In this document: piece after piece, positions 52,398 to 61,633 of the stretch | Layout of the letters: each line of letters starts with the position of its first letter | Numbering within the stretch: position 1 is the stretch's first letter | Assembly (NCBI RefSeq): GCF_000255555.1 | Contig: NZ_AGRW01000052.1 | Span: forward strand, 124,001-188,000 | Reading direction: 5' to 3' | DNA: 64,000 nucleotides | From: Treponema saccharophilum DSM 2985 | Lineage (GTDB): Bacteria > Spirochaetota > Spirochaetia > Treponematales > Treponemataceae | Notes under the pieces: model-generated | Seen by the model: only the letters and a program-made list of their open reading frames with translations | Databases searched by the model: none | What the model was told of the DNA's origin: nothing | Made by a program: the position numbers and the translations under genes

Positions 52398-54089
52398 ATG
52401 AAAATTTTCAGGGGAAAACGCTTCTGCAAAATCGCGTCGGTTTTTGCAGCCATTCTCTTAGCGTTTTCGTTTTTGTCATGCTCCGACGGAAGCGATTCCG
52501 GCAGCACGCTCGCTCAGGACGGGAATCTTTCGTCAATGACGAGCAGGGAATTTGCCGCCGCTATGACCGTCGGCTGGAACCTCGGGAACACGCTCGACGT
52601 GCACGACAATTCGAAGGGGAAGGAAAACCTCGGCATCGGCGTGCAGGCGTGGTGGGGTATGAAGGCGCCGACCGAGGCGATGATAAAGAAAGTCGCGGAG
52701 AAGGGATTCAAGACAATCCGCGTTCCCGTAATCTGGCACAACCACATCACGGACGAAAAGTACACGATTGACCGCGAATGGATGGCGCACGTGAAGAACG
52801 TCGTCGGATGGGCAATCGACGCGGGAATGTTCGTCATCCTGAACGTGCACCACGACAACCTGACGGCGGCGCAGATGGATTCGCTCTACGGCTACTGCAT
52901 CGAGGAGGATTCCGCGCTTCAGGAAAAATCGAAAGCGTACCTTTCCGCCGTGTGGAAGCAGATAGCCGATGAATTCAAGAATTTCGACGGGCATCTTGTC
53001 TTCGAGGTGCTGAACGAGCCGCGGCACATCACGGAAACTGTCCCCGGATTCAATCCCGATGAAGACGAGCTCAAGAAATGGAACCCGATAATCAAGGATT
53101 ACGAGGAGACGTGCATCTCTGCAATCCGCGAAACCGGCGGGAACAACGAGTCGCGCTTCATCATGGTTCCGTTCTGCGTGGCGCATCCGACGAGAAGCGC
53201 CGGATGGAGCGTCCCGAGCGACAGCGCGAGCGGGAAGATTCTGATTTCGACGCACGCGTATGACCCGTACCTTTTTGCGATGTCCGACGACACGAACAAG
53301 GAATTCACTGCAGAATTCAAAGGTGCGCTGGAGCATCTTTTCAAAACGAGCGGAGGGGATTTGTCGAAATGGGTGAACCAGGGATACGGCGTCGTCATGG
53401 GCGAGGCGAGCGCATCCGACAAGAACAACACGGACGGACGCAAAAAATGGATTGGCTCGTACTTCACGCTTGCGTCAAAGCTCGGCATCCCCGTAATCAT
53501 TTGGGACAACGGCATAACGTGGGATACCGGCGACGCTGAAAAAAGACGCGTTGGAGAATGCCACGGCTGGTTCAACCGGGAGACGCTCGAATGGTTCTAT
53601 CCGAGCCTCGTCGATGAAATCATCGAAAAAGGAAAACCCGTCGCCGTCTCTTCCGGCACGGAACCTTCGAAAAATGAGCCGCTTGAGATTGCCGCGCTTG
53701 CCGGAAAAAAGACGTCATGGGGAAACGACATTTCTGTCGGCACGGAATATGCGGCGCGGCTCAAGGTCGGCTCGAAAGTCTCCTTCACCGTCGCGAACAA
53801 TACCGACGCTGAGGGAAACGCATACTGCAAATTCCGCGTCACGAAAAACTGGGCGCCCTGCGGCGTGAGCGAGTATTACGACGCCTCGACGAACGGCAAA
53901 ATCGCTGTCGAGGAGGCAAAAGACGAGGCCGGAAACCCGAACGGGACATACGAGAACGCGGGCTCGGTTGGAGCCGGCTCGTACTATTTCCTCGTCACGG
54001 CGGAAAACCTCGGAAAGCTCAATGGCGGGTTCGACATAATGGGAAACTTCACCCTTACGAAGCTCGTCCTTTCGGGGCTTTCCGAATAG
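52398..54089 (+). CDS. GH5 endoglucanase (cellulase) lipoprotein
   Basis: 563 residues from ATG 52398 (AAGGAGG). Signal peptide with lipobox LAFSFLSCSDG, so surface- or periplasm-anchored. The GH5 barrel spans about 45-390: MTVGWNLGNTLDVHD, RVPVIWHNHI, VILNVHHDNL, the acid/base Glu in VFEVLNEPRHITE, and the nucleophile Glu in GYGVVMGEASASD, all consistent with subfamily 4-type beta-1,4-glucanases. Residues about 425-563 form a beta-sandwich-like module (SFTVANNTDAEGNAYCKFRV) that may bind carbohydrate. Hydrolyses cellulose or related beta-glucans. Confidence 0.93.
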   Translation: MKIFRGKRFCKIASVFAAILLAFSFLSCSDGSDSGSTLAQDGNLSSMTSREFAAAMTVGWNLGNTLDVHDNSKGKENLGIGVQAWWGMKAPTEAMIKKVAEKGFKTIRVPVIWHNHITDEKYTIDREWMAHVKNVVGWAIDAGMFVILNVHHDNLTAAQMDSLYGYCIEEDSALQEKSKAYLSAVWKQIADEFKNFDGHLVFEVLNEPRHITETVPGFNPDEDELKKWNPIIKDYEETCISAIRETGGNNESRFIMVPFCVAHPTRSAGWSVPSDSASGKILISTHAYDPYLFAMSDDTNKEFTAEFKGALEHLFKTSGGDLSKWVNQGYGVVMGEASASDKNNTDGRKKWIGSYFTLASKLGIPVIIWDNGITWDTGDAEKRRVGECHGWFNRETLEWFYPSLVDEIIEKGKPVAVSSGTEPSKNEPLEIAALAGKKTSWGNDISVGTEYAARLKVGSKVSFTVANNTDAEGNAYCKFRVTKNWAPCGVSEYYDASTNGKIAVEEAKDEAGNPNGTYENAGSVGAGSYYFLVTAENLGKLNGGFDIMGNFTLTKLVLSGLSE

Positions 54090-54131
54090 ACCTTTTGTAA
54101 CGCTAACGAATGCCGGAAATCCGCCGGGATG

Positions 54132-55034
54132 TCACCAGGCGGATATCGGCTTGCCTTCCGAATCGCGCGTTTTTCCGAGGACGGCGCGCACGAAATCCGC
54201 CGTCCCGAGCGCGATTATCGGGATGTAGGGGAGCGCCATCAGGATGAGCACGAGCGTTTCCGTCGAAAGCGCGCTCAGGGCGGAGGAAAGCGAGCCCGCT
54301 GCTTCCGGGGCTTTCATGAGCGAGCTTCCGAGCGAGTCCGCGAGCTGTTTTATGATATAGCCGATGAACGGGAGGAACTTGAGCATGAAGGGAAACTGCT
54401 GGATGCCGCACGAGAGGACGACGGACGCGATGCCGAAAAGCGCGAGGAAAATCTTCGCGATTCCAGTCGCGATTTTTCCCGCGTAGAACCGGTCGATTCC
54501 CAGAAATCCCAGAAGCCCCGAATAAAGCACGAGGCGCGCCCTAGATTTTTCCGAGGCGTTTGCGGAAAGCGTCCCGCCGGGCGCGTCGTTCGGGGTCGCA
54601 ATCATGCTTCCCGCCGCCATGTAGAATCCTGCGTTTCCCGCGATATGGAACATATACGTGAGCGAGCTTGTCGTCGAGGCGAGAGCCGATTTTGCCGCGA
54701 TGTAAGCCGCGCCCTTCGTCGACGCGAGCATCATGGAAACGCTCGCCGTCATCGGGTTCCAGAAAAGGAATGCCGCAAGTATGTGGAAATACAACGCGAT
54801 GAGCGCTCGGTTCCTCGTGTCGCCTTTTTTCCGGAAGCAGAGAATTCCCGCCAGCGCGAGCAGGAGCGCGTTCGAGAAAAAATCGCCCCACGGGATGATT
54901 GTGATGTGCGCGGCGTTCGGCATGTACGTCGCGCTGATTCCGTGCTGGAAAATCGTCGCCGCCGCCGTTGCCGCGAGGATTGCCGCCCGCGCGCAGAACG
55001 CAATCACGCCCGCGGTTTTTGCGAATTTGTTCAT
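54132..55034 (-). CDS. TM2 domain membrane protein
   Basis: 300 residues from ATG 55034 (AAGGAGGAG upstream). Several hydrophobic segments in the N-terminal 150 residues, then a TM2 domain: ARLVLYSGLLGFLGIDRFYA, GKIATGIAKIFLALFGIASV, with the conserved G-x-x-G-x-x-x-F-Y pattern. The C-terminal part adds two more membrane helices. It lies 31 bp after azlD and is probably in the same transcript. Function unknown; the association with AzlCD is unusual. Confidence 0.82.
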   Translation of the reverse strand: MNKFAKTAGVIAFCARAAILAATAAATIFQHGISATYMPNAAHITIIPWGDFFSNALLLALAGILCFRKKGDTRNRALIALYFHILAAFLFWNPMTASVSMMLASTKGAAYIAAKSALASTTSSLTYMFHIAGNAGFYMAAGSMIATPNDAPGGTLSANASEKSRARLVLYSGLLGFLGIDRFYAGKIATGIAKIFLALFGIASVVLSCGIQQFPFMLKFLPFIGYIIKQLADSLGSSLMKAPEAAGSLSSALSALSTETLVLILMALPYIPIIALGTADFVRAVLGKTRDSEGKPISAW

Positions 55035-55065
55035 CGTGCTCCTCCTTTTTCCTCTCGTCTTCTGT

Positions 55066-55368
55066 TCAGAGAAATCGCTCCGAGATTCCGACGACGGCGC
55101 AGCAGATGCACGCGACCGGAAAAAGCCCGAACCCGGCGAGCGAGACCGCGATTCCCGCGACAAGCGCGATTGCTCCGGCGACGGGTGTCTGCGTCGCGCT
55201 GAGAATTGCGGGGAACGTCATCACGGAAAGAGTGACGTACGGGACGTAGTGCAGGAACGAGCGGATGAACCTGTTCCGTATCGGTTTCCGTATGAGCGTC
55301 AGCGGAAGGCTCCTGATAAGGTACGAGACCGCCCAAGCGGTAAAAATATAGATGTATGTGCTTCTCAT
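55066..55368 (-). CDS. azlD: AzlD-type branched-chain amino acid exporter subunit
   Basis: 100 residues with three or four membrane helices (YIYIFTAWAVSYLIRSLPLT, YVPYVTLSVMTFPAILSAT, ALVAGIAVSLAGFGLFPVAC). AzlD is the small partner of AzlC in the two-gene permease that exports branched-chain amino acids. Its ATG overlaps the azlC stop by four bases (ATGA). Confidence 0.9.
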   Translation of the reverse strand: MRSTYIYIFTAWAVSYLIRSLPLTLIRKPIRNRFIRSFLHYVPYVTLSVMTFPAILSATQTPVAGAIALVAGIAVSLAGFGLFPVACICCAVVGISERFL

Positions 55369-56117
55369 TTTTCGTTTTCCTCGATTTTCTGTTCTGGTTC
55401 CGTTTCCGCGGGATTTTCGTCCTTTATCGGGCGGAGAAGGGCGGCTGCGGCGGAAATCAGCACGGTCAGTATAATCGTCCGCGTTCCCGACGAGAGATCC
55501 CGCGCAAGCGGGGCGACGGAAAGCGCGAAGCTGAGGACGAAGCTCGCGGCGACCGCAATCCGTATGGCGATATCCTTTTTTGCAGGCGGGATTATTATCG
55601 CGATGAACATTCCGTAAAGGGAGACCGACAGCGCGCTGATGACCGGTGCCGGCAGATGGCTTCCCGCGATAATCCCGAAATACGTTCCGAGGCTCCACAG
55701 CGGTACGGCGACGAGCATCGCACCGTAGCTGAAAAGCGGGCTGAGCTTTCCGGGGCGCGAGTATGCGATACCGAACAGCTCGTCAGTCACCGCGAACGCG
55801 ACGACGAGCCGGTGGACGACGTTCGTCTCGCGAGGGAATTTCTGGCTGAGCGAGCAGCTCATGAGAAGATACCGCGCGTTCACGATGAACGTTATTATCG
55901 CAATCTCCGCGTACGATGCCCCTTCCTGAATCGACGTGAACAGCGCGTTTTCACCGGCGGATGCGAGGTTGAAGAAACTCGCGACAAGCCCTTGGAACGG
56001 GGTGAGGCCTGCGTTCTTCGCGACTATACCGAGCGAGAACGACACCGCAAAATAGCCGAGCCCTATCGGAACTCCCGCCAGGAATCCCGACAGCATAGTT
56101 TTTGCCTTTGATTTCAT
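55365..56117 (-). CDS. azlC: AzlC-type branched-chain amino acid exporter, large subunit
   Basis: 250 residues with about seven membrane helices. AzlC features: GFLAGVPIGLGYFAVSFSLG, GENALFTSIQEGASYAEIAI, FIVNARYLLMSCSLS (the conserved N-A-R-Y) and AVTDELFGI. The C-terminal tail is acidic. It heads the azlC-azlD-TM2 operon. Confidence 0.93.
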   Translation of the reverse strand: MKSKAKTMLSGFLAGVPIGLGYFAVSFSLGIVAKNAGLTPFQGLVASFFNLASAGENALFTSIQEGASYAEIAIITFIVNARYLLMSCSLSQKFPRETNVVHRLVVAFAVTDELFGIAYSRPGKLSPLFSYGAMLVAVPLWSLGTYFGIIAGSHLPAPVISALSVSLYGMFIAIIIPPAKKDIAIRIAVAASFVLSFALSVAPLARDLSSGTRTIILTVLISAAAALLRPIKDENPAETEPEQKIEENEK

Positions 56118-56225
56118 GGCGGACGATTATACCGAAAATCGTCTCCCTCGTTTTGTTCCCGTTTTGGATGCGGAATCCGTCCGCGCGTTGATTAAAAATC
56201 CGTTCTTTTGTAATATGGGCGAGAA

Positions 56226-56248
56226 TGACAAAAAATGAAAAAATGTCA
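56226..56248. promoter_or_regulatory. 23-bp palindromic element upstream of fabD-fabG
   Basis: TGACA-N13-TGTCA, extended outward to perfect 11-bp arms (56220-56230, 56244-56254). The inverse strand of the element upstream of fabF-fabZ (61634-61656) matches it at 21 of 23 positions. A TATAAA at 56260 could be the -10, so the element covers the -35 region. Confidence 0.7.
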
Positions 56249-56292
56249 TTCTCGTTTCGATATAAAAATTTTTGCCGAAAAGGAGATTCAAA

Positions 56293-57252
56293 ATGGCGAA
56301 GAAATACGCATATCTTTTCCCGGGACAGGGGGCGCAGGCTCCCGGCATGGTCAAGGACGTCGCGGAGGCGTCGGCTTCCGCTATGAAGGTCATCGAGGAT
56401 GTTTCCGATATTGTCTCGCTCGACATGAAGAAGCTTATGTGGGAGAGCGATGCCGCGGAGCTGTCCCGCTCTGACAACTCGCAGATTGCAATCACCACGG
56501 CGTCGATTGCGATAATGGCGGCTCTCAAGGACAAGGGAATCGAGCCGTCCGCGGCTATGGGATTCTCCCTCGGCGAATTTCCCGCCCTTTATGCCGCAGG
56601 AGTCCTTTCTTTTGAGGATGTCATCAAGGTCGTCCGCCAGCGCGGTCTCATAATGCAGAAAGTGTGCGAGGAAATCGCCGCGGAGAACGAGGGCCACGCC
56701 CCCGGAATGAGCGCGATTCTCGGCCTTCCGCCGGAAAAAGTCGTGGAGATTGCGAAGGGAATCGAGAACGCCTACGCCGCGAACATGAATTCCGTGAAGC
56801 AGACTGTCATCTCCGGAACGTTCGACGCGCTTGCCCAGGCTGAGGAGGCTGCGAAGGCTGCCGGCGCGCGCCGTGCTGTCCGCCTTGCCGTCGCAGGCCC
56901 GTTCCATTCCCCGCTCATGCAGAAAGCCGCCGACGAATTCGGGAAGGTTCTTGAGAACGTCGAATTCGCCGACCCGAAAATACATCTCTTCTCGAACGTC
57001 ACTGGAAAGGAGGTCGCGAAGGGAGCCGACGCCAAGTCGAGCGCCGTTCTCCACCTCACGCATCCCGTTCTCTGGACGGACGAGGAGGCTGTGCTCGCGA
57101 ACATCATCAGCGTCGAGGGCGGAACGGACGGATGGTCGGTAATCGAGCCGGGACCCGGAAAAGTCCTTTCCGGATTGTGGGGGCAGACTGAATTCGGCGC
57201 GTCGCTCGCGTCTGTTCCGGTCAACTCTGCGGATTCGGTCGCCGCGCTGTAA
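56293..57252 (+). CDS. fabD: malonyl-CoA--ACP transacylase
   Basis: 319 residues from ATG 56293 (AAAAGGAGAT). YLFPGQGAQAPGMVKD, the catalytic serine in GFSLGEFPALYAAG, the active-site arginine in VRQRGLIMQ, and GPFHSPLMQKAADEF with the catalytic His. Loads malonate from malonyl-CoA onto acyl carrier protein to supply extension units for fatty acid synthesis. Co-transcribed with fabG, 21 bp downstream. Confidence 0.96.
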   Translation: MAKKYAYLFPGQGAQAPGMVKDVAEASASAMKVIEDVSDIVSLDMKKLMWESDAAELSRSDNSQIAITTASIAIMAALKDKGIEPSAAMGFSLGEFPALYAAGVLSFEDVIKVVRQRGLIMQKVCEEIAAENEGHAPGMSAILGLPPEKVVEIAKGIENAYAANMNSVKQTVISGTFDALAQAEEAAKAAGARRAVRLAVAGPFHSPLMQKAADEFGKVLENVEFADPKIHLFSNVTGKEVAKGADAKSSAVLHLTHPVLWTDEEAVLANIISVEGGTDGWSVIEPGPGKVLSGLWGQTEFGASLASVPVNSADSVAAL

Positions 57253-57273
57253 AAGGTATTTCTGGAGGGAAAA

Positions 57274-58020
57274 ATGGCACTTTTGGAGAAAAAGAAGGCG
57301 CTCGTAACGGGTTCCTCTCGCGGAATCGGCCGCGGTATAGTCGAGAAATTCCTCGCGGAAGGCTGCGAGGTCTGGGGGCTCTGCTCGAAGCCGAGCGCGG
57401 CAAAGGCGGAGCTTGAGAAAATCGCTTCCGACAACGGAGTCGCGTTCCACGAAATATACGCGGACGTCGGCGACGAGGAGAGCGTGACTTCCGTCGTGAA
57501 GGGCGCGCTTTCCGAGTCGGGCGGGTTCGACATCCTCGTCAACAACGCGGGAATCACGCGCGACGGGCTTTCGTTCAGGATGAAGAAATCGGATTGGGAT
57601 GACGTCATACGCGTGAACCTCACGTCGGCGTTCCTCATCTGCCAGATTGTGTCGAACGACATGCTCAGGAAGCGGAGCGGCTCGATAATCAACATGTCGT
57701 CGATTGTCGGCGTCCACGGTCAGGGCGGTCAGGTAAACTACGCCGCGAGCAAGGGCGGTCTCATCGCGTATTCGAAGTCGCTCGCAAAGGAAGTCGGCGG
57801 CCGCGGAATCCGCGTGAACTGCATCGCGCCGGGATTCATCGCGACTGACATGACTGCCGTCCTCAAGGAGGATTTGCAGAAGTCGATGATAGACAGCGTT
57901 CCGCTCAAGCGCGCGGGAACGCCTGCCGACATCGCGGGCGCGGCTCTCTTCCTCGCAAGCGACATGTCCGCCTACGTCACGGCGCAGGTAATCGGCGTTG
58001 ACGGGGGAATGGGCGCATAA
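57274..58020 (+). CDS. fabG: 3-oxoacyl-ACP reductase
   Basis: 248 residues. SDR features: KKALVTGSSRGIGRGIV (NADPH site), LVNNAGITRDGLSFRM, the catalytic Ser in IINMSSIVGVHGQ, Tyr-x3-Lys in NYAASKGGLIAYSKS, and a C-terminus ending in VDGGMGA. Performs the first reduction of each fatty acid elongation cycle. Second gene after fabD; a strong terminator follows. Confidence 0.96.
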   Translation: MALLEKKKALVTGSSRGIGRGIVEKFLAEGCEVWGLCSKPSAAKAELEKIASDNGVAFHEIYADVGDEESVTSVVKGALSESGGFDILVNNAGITRDGLSFRMKKSDWDDVIRVNLTSAFLICQIVSNDMLRKRSGSIINMSSIVGVHGQGGQVNYAASKGGLIAYSKSLAKEVGGRGIRVNCIAPGFIATDMTAVLKEDLQKSMIDSVPLKRAGTPADIAGAALFLASDMSAYVTAQVIGVDGGMGA

Positions 58021-58052
58021 TCGGGATAAATTCCCTGTTTTTTCCATATTTT

Positions 58053-58086
58053 GCGCGGGGGTGTCTGTCCCCCGCGCATTTTTTTT
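58053..58086. terminator. terminator after fabG
   Basis: GCGCGGGGG and CCCCCGCGC arms around TGTCTGT, with a run of eight T. It also serves the convergent DUF4105 gene. Confidence 0.85.
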
Positions 58087-58093
58087 GCCCGCT

Positions 58094-60061
58094 TTAGAAC
58101 TGTATGTGCGCCGTCAGCGAAAAATCGTGCCCGTACGATTTGAAGTCGCCGCCGAACGAGTATTTCGCGGAAAGCGCCGTGTTCCTCGTGAGCGTGAGCC
58201 GCTCCTCCGCGGAAAGGGAGAGCCGGAGCCGCTCGCGCGAGAGAATCCCGCTTTTCCCGACGAGCGCGTCCTTTCCGCTCGTGCCGTCGTTCCGGAAAAT
58301 TCCCTGCCCGACGGAAGCCGAAAGGTGCTGCTTCCAGATTCCTGCTCCCGTTATCATCCCGCATTCGATGGTCGGGATGAGGTCGATTCCCGTCCCGTAA
58401 TCGGTATTGATGAACGAGTCGATTCCGGCGAGCGCGTAGAGCTGGTTCGCCTTGAATGCGCGGAAACTTATCCCCGAAAGGAAGCGGAGTCGGAGCGCGA
58501 GCGGGTCGGAGCCGGACGGGGTTCCGTTCCGCTCTATCCCGACCGTTCCCGCTATCGCTTTCCCAAGAAAATACGAGTCGGAGAGGGGGAGCGAGATGAT
58601 GTCGGCAAAATCGAGTTTTTCGAGCCGGACGTTCTCCGTCGCGGAATTTCCGTCCGCGCGGAACGAAATCCTTCCCGTGAAGAATTCAAGCTGCGTGTTT
58701 TTGCTCAGCCCCCTGTCGTCGTCGATGAGGCTGTGGTTCACGAACCGGAACGAGAGCTGCGCGAGCGGGACGCTTTCGTGCACGGCTGCCGTCAGCGCGA
58801 TTTTGTGCGAGTCGTGGCTTTCGTGCGGGTAGTCGCCGCTTGAAATCGCTTCCGTCCCGGACAGTTCCGTTTTCGACATCATCTTCAGGAGCGGCATGAG
58901 CCTCTGCCGGTATTCCTCCTGCGTGATTTTGCCGCCGGAAAGAAGGTGCTTGAGGTAGTCGGACGCAAGGACGAGCGACTGCGCCTTCGTCCCCGCCTTT
59001 TCCGTGTCGGACACGAGCCGGTCGAGGCTTTCCTTTCCCGTGCAGTACCTTCTTACGGCGCGGGACGATTTTGCGCCGATTTTTTCCTTTTCCTTCTCGA
59101 TTTTCGTGTGGAGGGACGGGCGGTATGATGGTTTTTCGAGGATTCCCTTCCCGAAAAGAATCTTTATCGCCTTCACCGGCTCCGAGACCGTCCCGAGCGC
59201 GTCCGTGAGATGCTCGTCCGGGAACGCCGATTCGAGGAGCATCATCATTCCCGTCGTGCAGTTCCGGCTTATGTAGAGGTAGTTCGACTCCGAGCGGGAA
59301 AGCTCGAGCGCGTGCCTGAAAAGCATGTCGAGCTGCTCTTCCGAAAGGCGGATTCTGTATTCCCAGATGTCGCGCTTGTCCATGTCGCTGTATTTGAGAA
59401 TCTGCTTCGCGTAAGGCTCGATTATGTAGTTGCTCCTGTACAGGCCGAACAGCCCCTTTATCGCGAATGCGATTCCAGGGTTTTCCGTGTTGCGCGCGCT
59501 GTACGTCACGCTCTGCCCGACGAGCGCGTTTTTCTTGTCGTCGCGGAACAGAAGGAACGTGTGCCCGAACATCGACGCGGGATTCTGCATGAACCCCGCC
59601 GGATAGACGAGGCTGACGGATGTCGGGTTCGCGATTTCCTTCGCTTTCCTGTACGGCTCGTCCGCCGATTCGGGGAAATCGTCCTCGTTCTCGGAAAGCG
59701 CGTCGCGTATGAATTTCCATCTTGCGGGAAATTCGGCGGCTTTTCCGCTCCCGCTCCTGAACGCGCGGATGTCGGCGAGAAGCTCGGCCTTCGGGTCCGT
59801 TTTTCCCGCCGGTGAGAGGAAGAAATCCCCGGTCGTGATGACGCTTTTGTATCCGCCGATTTTTTTCTCGTACTGGAGGAGGATGAGCCAGCGCCTGTCC
59901 TCGTGGAGCTTCGCCGATTCGGCTTTCGCGCAAATCTCGTCCGTCCGCTTGTCGTGCGCGTTCTGCGCAAAAACGAAGGGCGGGGACGCGAGCAAAAAAA
60001 ACAGGCAGGCCAGCTTGTGGATTTTCCGTTCTGGCCTGCCTGTGCCGTTCAGATTCGGCAT
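58094..60061 (-). CDS. DUF4105 domain exported protein
   Basis: 655 residues. A basic N-terminus leads into a signal sequence (LACLFFLLASPPFVFAQNAH). The DUF4105 core is seen at about 130-260: VSLVYPAGFMQNPASMFGHT, GLFGLYRSNYIIEPYAKQ, NYLYISRNCTTGMMMLLESA (candidate catalytic Cys and His). The C-terminal 250 residues are beta-rich and end in SFGGDFKSYGHDFSLTAHIQF, like an outer-membrane barrel. The ATG is one base after the DUF3015 gene stop, with no SD, so translation is coupled. Confidence 0.82.
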   Translation of the reverse strand: MPNLNGTGRPERKIHKLACLFFLLASPPFVFAQNAHDKRTDEICAKAESAKLHEDRRWLILLQYEKKIGGYKSVITTGDFFLSPAGKTDPKAELLADIRAFRSGSGKAAEFPARWKFIRDALSENEDDFPESADEPYRKAKEIANPTSVSLVYPAGFMQNPASMFGHTFLLFRDDKKNALVGQSVTYSARNTENPGIAFAIKGLFGLYRSNYIIEPYAKQILKYSDMDKRDIWEYRIRLSEEQLDMLFRHALELSRSESNYLYISRNCTTGMMMLLESAFPDEHLTDALGTVSEPVKAIKILFGKGILEKPSYRPSLHTKIEKEKEKIGAKSSRAVRRYCTGKESLDRLVSDTEKAGTKAQSLVLASDYLKHLLSGGKITQEEYRQRLMPLLKMMSKTELSGTEAISSGDYPHESHDSHKIALTAAVHESVPLAQLSFRFVNHSLIDDDRGLSKNTQLEFFTGRISFRADGNSATENVRLEKLDFADIISLPLSDSYFLGKAIAGTVGIERNGTPSGSDPLALRLRFLSGISFRAFKANQLYALAGIDSFINTDYGTGIDLIPTIECGMITGAGIWKQHLSASVGQGIFRNDGTSGKDALVGKSGILSRERLRLSLSAEERLTLTRNTALSAKYSFGGDFKSYGHDFSLTAHIQF

Positions 60062-60062
60062 G

Positions 60063-60503
60063 TTAGAGGAGCGCGATGAGGTTCTGCGTCACTTCCGCCG
60101 CGGAGATTTCCGCGCTCGGGAAGATTGCGTCGAAGTTGTCGCGAGCCTTCGCCTTGAACGCGGATGCGTCCTCGACTTTGAGAAGCTCGGCGACCGTGTC
60201 GATGTACTCTCCCTCTCCCATCGCGATGTCGGTCGCGACGAAGTCCATGTTGTCGCCGATGAATTTCTCGGTCTGGTCGTAGACAATCGTTGACCACGAC
60301 GACGCGCCCGATGTTCCGAGCGTGACGGCTCCGAGCTGGGTCGGGAAGAACGTGTCGTTGATTGAGATTCCGAGAACGTCCCAGAAAAGACCGTTCTGCG
60401 AGCCGCAGAGGACTCCGCCGATACCTGGGCCGACGTTCTTTGACGCGAACGCGCCCGCCGCAATGCAGAGACCGACAGCCGCCGCAACAATCTGCTTTTT
60501 CAT
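60063..60503 (-). CDS. DUF3015-like exported protein
   Basis: 146 residues. Signal peptide KKQIVAAAVGLCIAAGAFAS. The mature part has GPGIGGVLCGSQNGLFWDVL and FIGDNMDFVATDIAMGEGEY with IDTVAELL, characteristic of the DUF3015 family of small periplasmic proteins. Translationally coupled to DUF4105; the two families are found together in other bacteria, so they probably act together on the envelope. Function unknown. Confidence 0.82.
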   Translation of the reverse strand: MKKQIVAAAVGLCIAAGAFASKNVGPGIGGVLCGSQNGLFWDVLGISINDTFFPTQLGAVTLGTSGASSWSTIVYDQTEKFIGDNMDFVATDIAMGEGEYIDTVAELLKVEDASAFKAKARDNFDAIFPSAEISAAEVTQNLIALL

Positions 60504-60605
60504 ATGTGAAACTCCCGTTTTTAAAAGTTAGGACTAATTTTATATTTTTTTCAAAAAAAGGTAAGTGATTTTTGTTTTCCTGAAAGTAAAATCGCGATGC
60601 CGCTC

Positions 60606-61091
60606 TCAGAACCAGAGGCGGACGCCGATGTCTATCGGGAAGTTGAAGAAATGCGTCCCGATTCCGTTCCCTATGAAGAGCATCGGCTGCCATGCCGCCT
60701 GCGCGTATATTTCAAGCACGTCCTTGCAGAGAAGCACGTTCGTTCCGATGAGGATTCTTCCGCCGATTCCGAGCGCCGCGCCGCTGTCTCCGTCGTCGCC
60801 GTGCACGTAGAGCGCTCCCGCCGCGCCGAATCCGTAATACCATTTCCAGAAATCCTGTATCGTCGGGTTCTCCATCCACCAGTCCGCCGTGACCCCGATT
60901 GCGAACGGGTCGAACGACGGAATCGATACCGCGAAGACGCACGGAAGCTGGTCCAGCTTGAACGTCACGGCTCCGCCGCTGTGGAATCCGCTTCCGACTA
61001 CGGGTCCTGCCTGAATTCCGATTCCGAGCGCGAAGACATTGGCTGAGGCAAGCCCGAACAGCAGCGCGAAAACCAAAGCAATTTTTCTCAT
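60606..61091 (-). CDS. outer-membrane beta-barrel protein, DUF3996/BAPKO_0422-like
   Basis: 161 residues from ATG 61091 (AAGGAGAT upstream). Signal peptide RKIALVFALLFGLASANVFA, then a regular pattern of amphipathic strands (GIGIQAGPVVGSGFHSGGAV, TFKLDQLPCVFAVSI, PIDIGVRLWF at the end). The pattern resembles the small spirochaetal DUF3996 barrels. The C-terminal aromatic residue fits an outer-membrane insertion signal. Confidence 0.7.
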   Translation of the reverse strand: MRKIALVFALLFGLASANVFALGIGIQAGPVVGSGFHSGGAVTFKLDQLPCVFAVSIPSFDPFAIGVTADWWMENPTIQDFWKWYYGFGAAGALYVHGDDGDSGAALGIGGRILIGTNVLLCKDVLEIYAQAAWQPMLFIGNGIGTHFFNFPIDIGVRLWF

Positions 61092-61224
61092 AAAAAAATC
61101 TCCTTGCGCCGACAGGAATTCCATAGGATGCCCTGACCCGGACGCGGGGAGATTTTATCGCTTTTCGGGAAAAAGTTAACTACAGCCGCATTGAATTTTC
61201 ACTTTTCCGTTTTTTTGCCGCGGC

Positions 61225-61488
61225 TCACGGTTTCTGGATTTCCTGCCGCACTTCAAGCCCGTCGAGGATTCCCGCGAAGTTCGTGTTCTTCAGCTTGAAG
61301 AGGAGGTTCCCCTCGTCGTCGTTCGTGATTTCGATTCCCGTCTCGACCCATTTCCCGTTGCAGAAAACCTCGAACGTGTCGCCGAATTCGAGCGACGTGA
61401 GCGGGGCGCCTTCCTCCGCCTCCGTTATCCAGAATTTCCCCGAGTTGATGTCGAACGTGAGCTGGCCTGTTATCGTTTCTTTTGCCAT
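61225..61488 (-). CDS. DUF5348-like small protein
   Basis: 87 residues from ATG 61488 (GGAGGAAAG). ETITGQLTFDINSGKFWITE, LEFGDTFEVFCNGKWVETGI, GILDGLEVRQE match the DUF5348 pattern. No signal peptide. Function unknown; located just upstream of and divergent from fabF. Confidence 0.65.
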   Translation of the reverse strand: MAKETITGQLTFDINSGKFWITEAEEGAPLTSLEFGDTFEVFCNGKWVETGIEITNDDEGNLLFKLKNTNFAGILDGLEVRQEIQKP

Positions 61489-61633
61489 TTTCTTTCCTCC
61501 GTGATTTTTCCGTCCCTGCATAGTAGCAGAAATCCTTTACGTGTTGAACGCGCCGCCGGAAATCCGTTTTCCAGAATGTTCCGCGTATGCCTTGAAAAAA
61601 AATTGACAGTCCTATAAGATTCCGAATCGAAAA

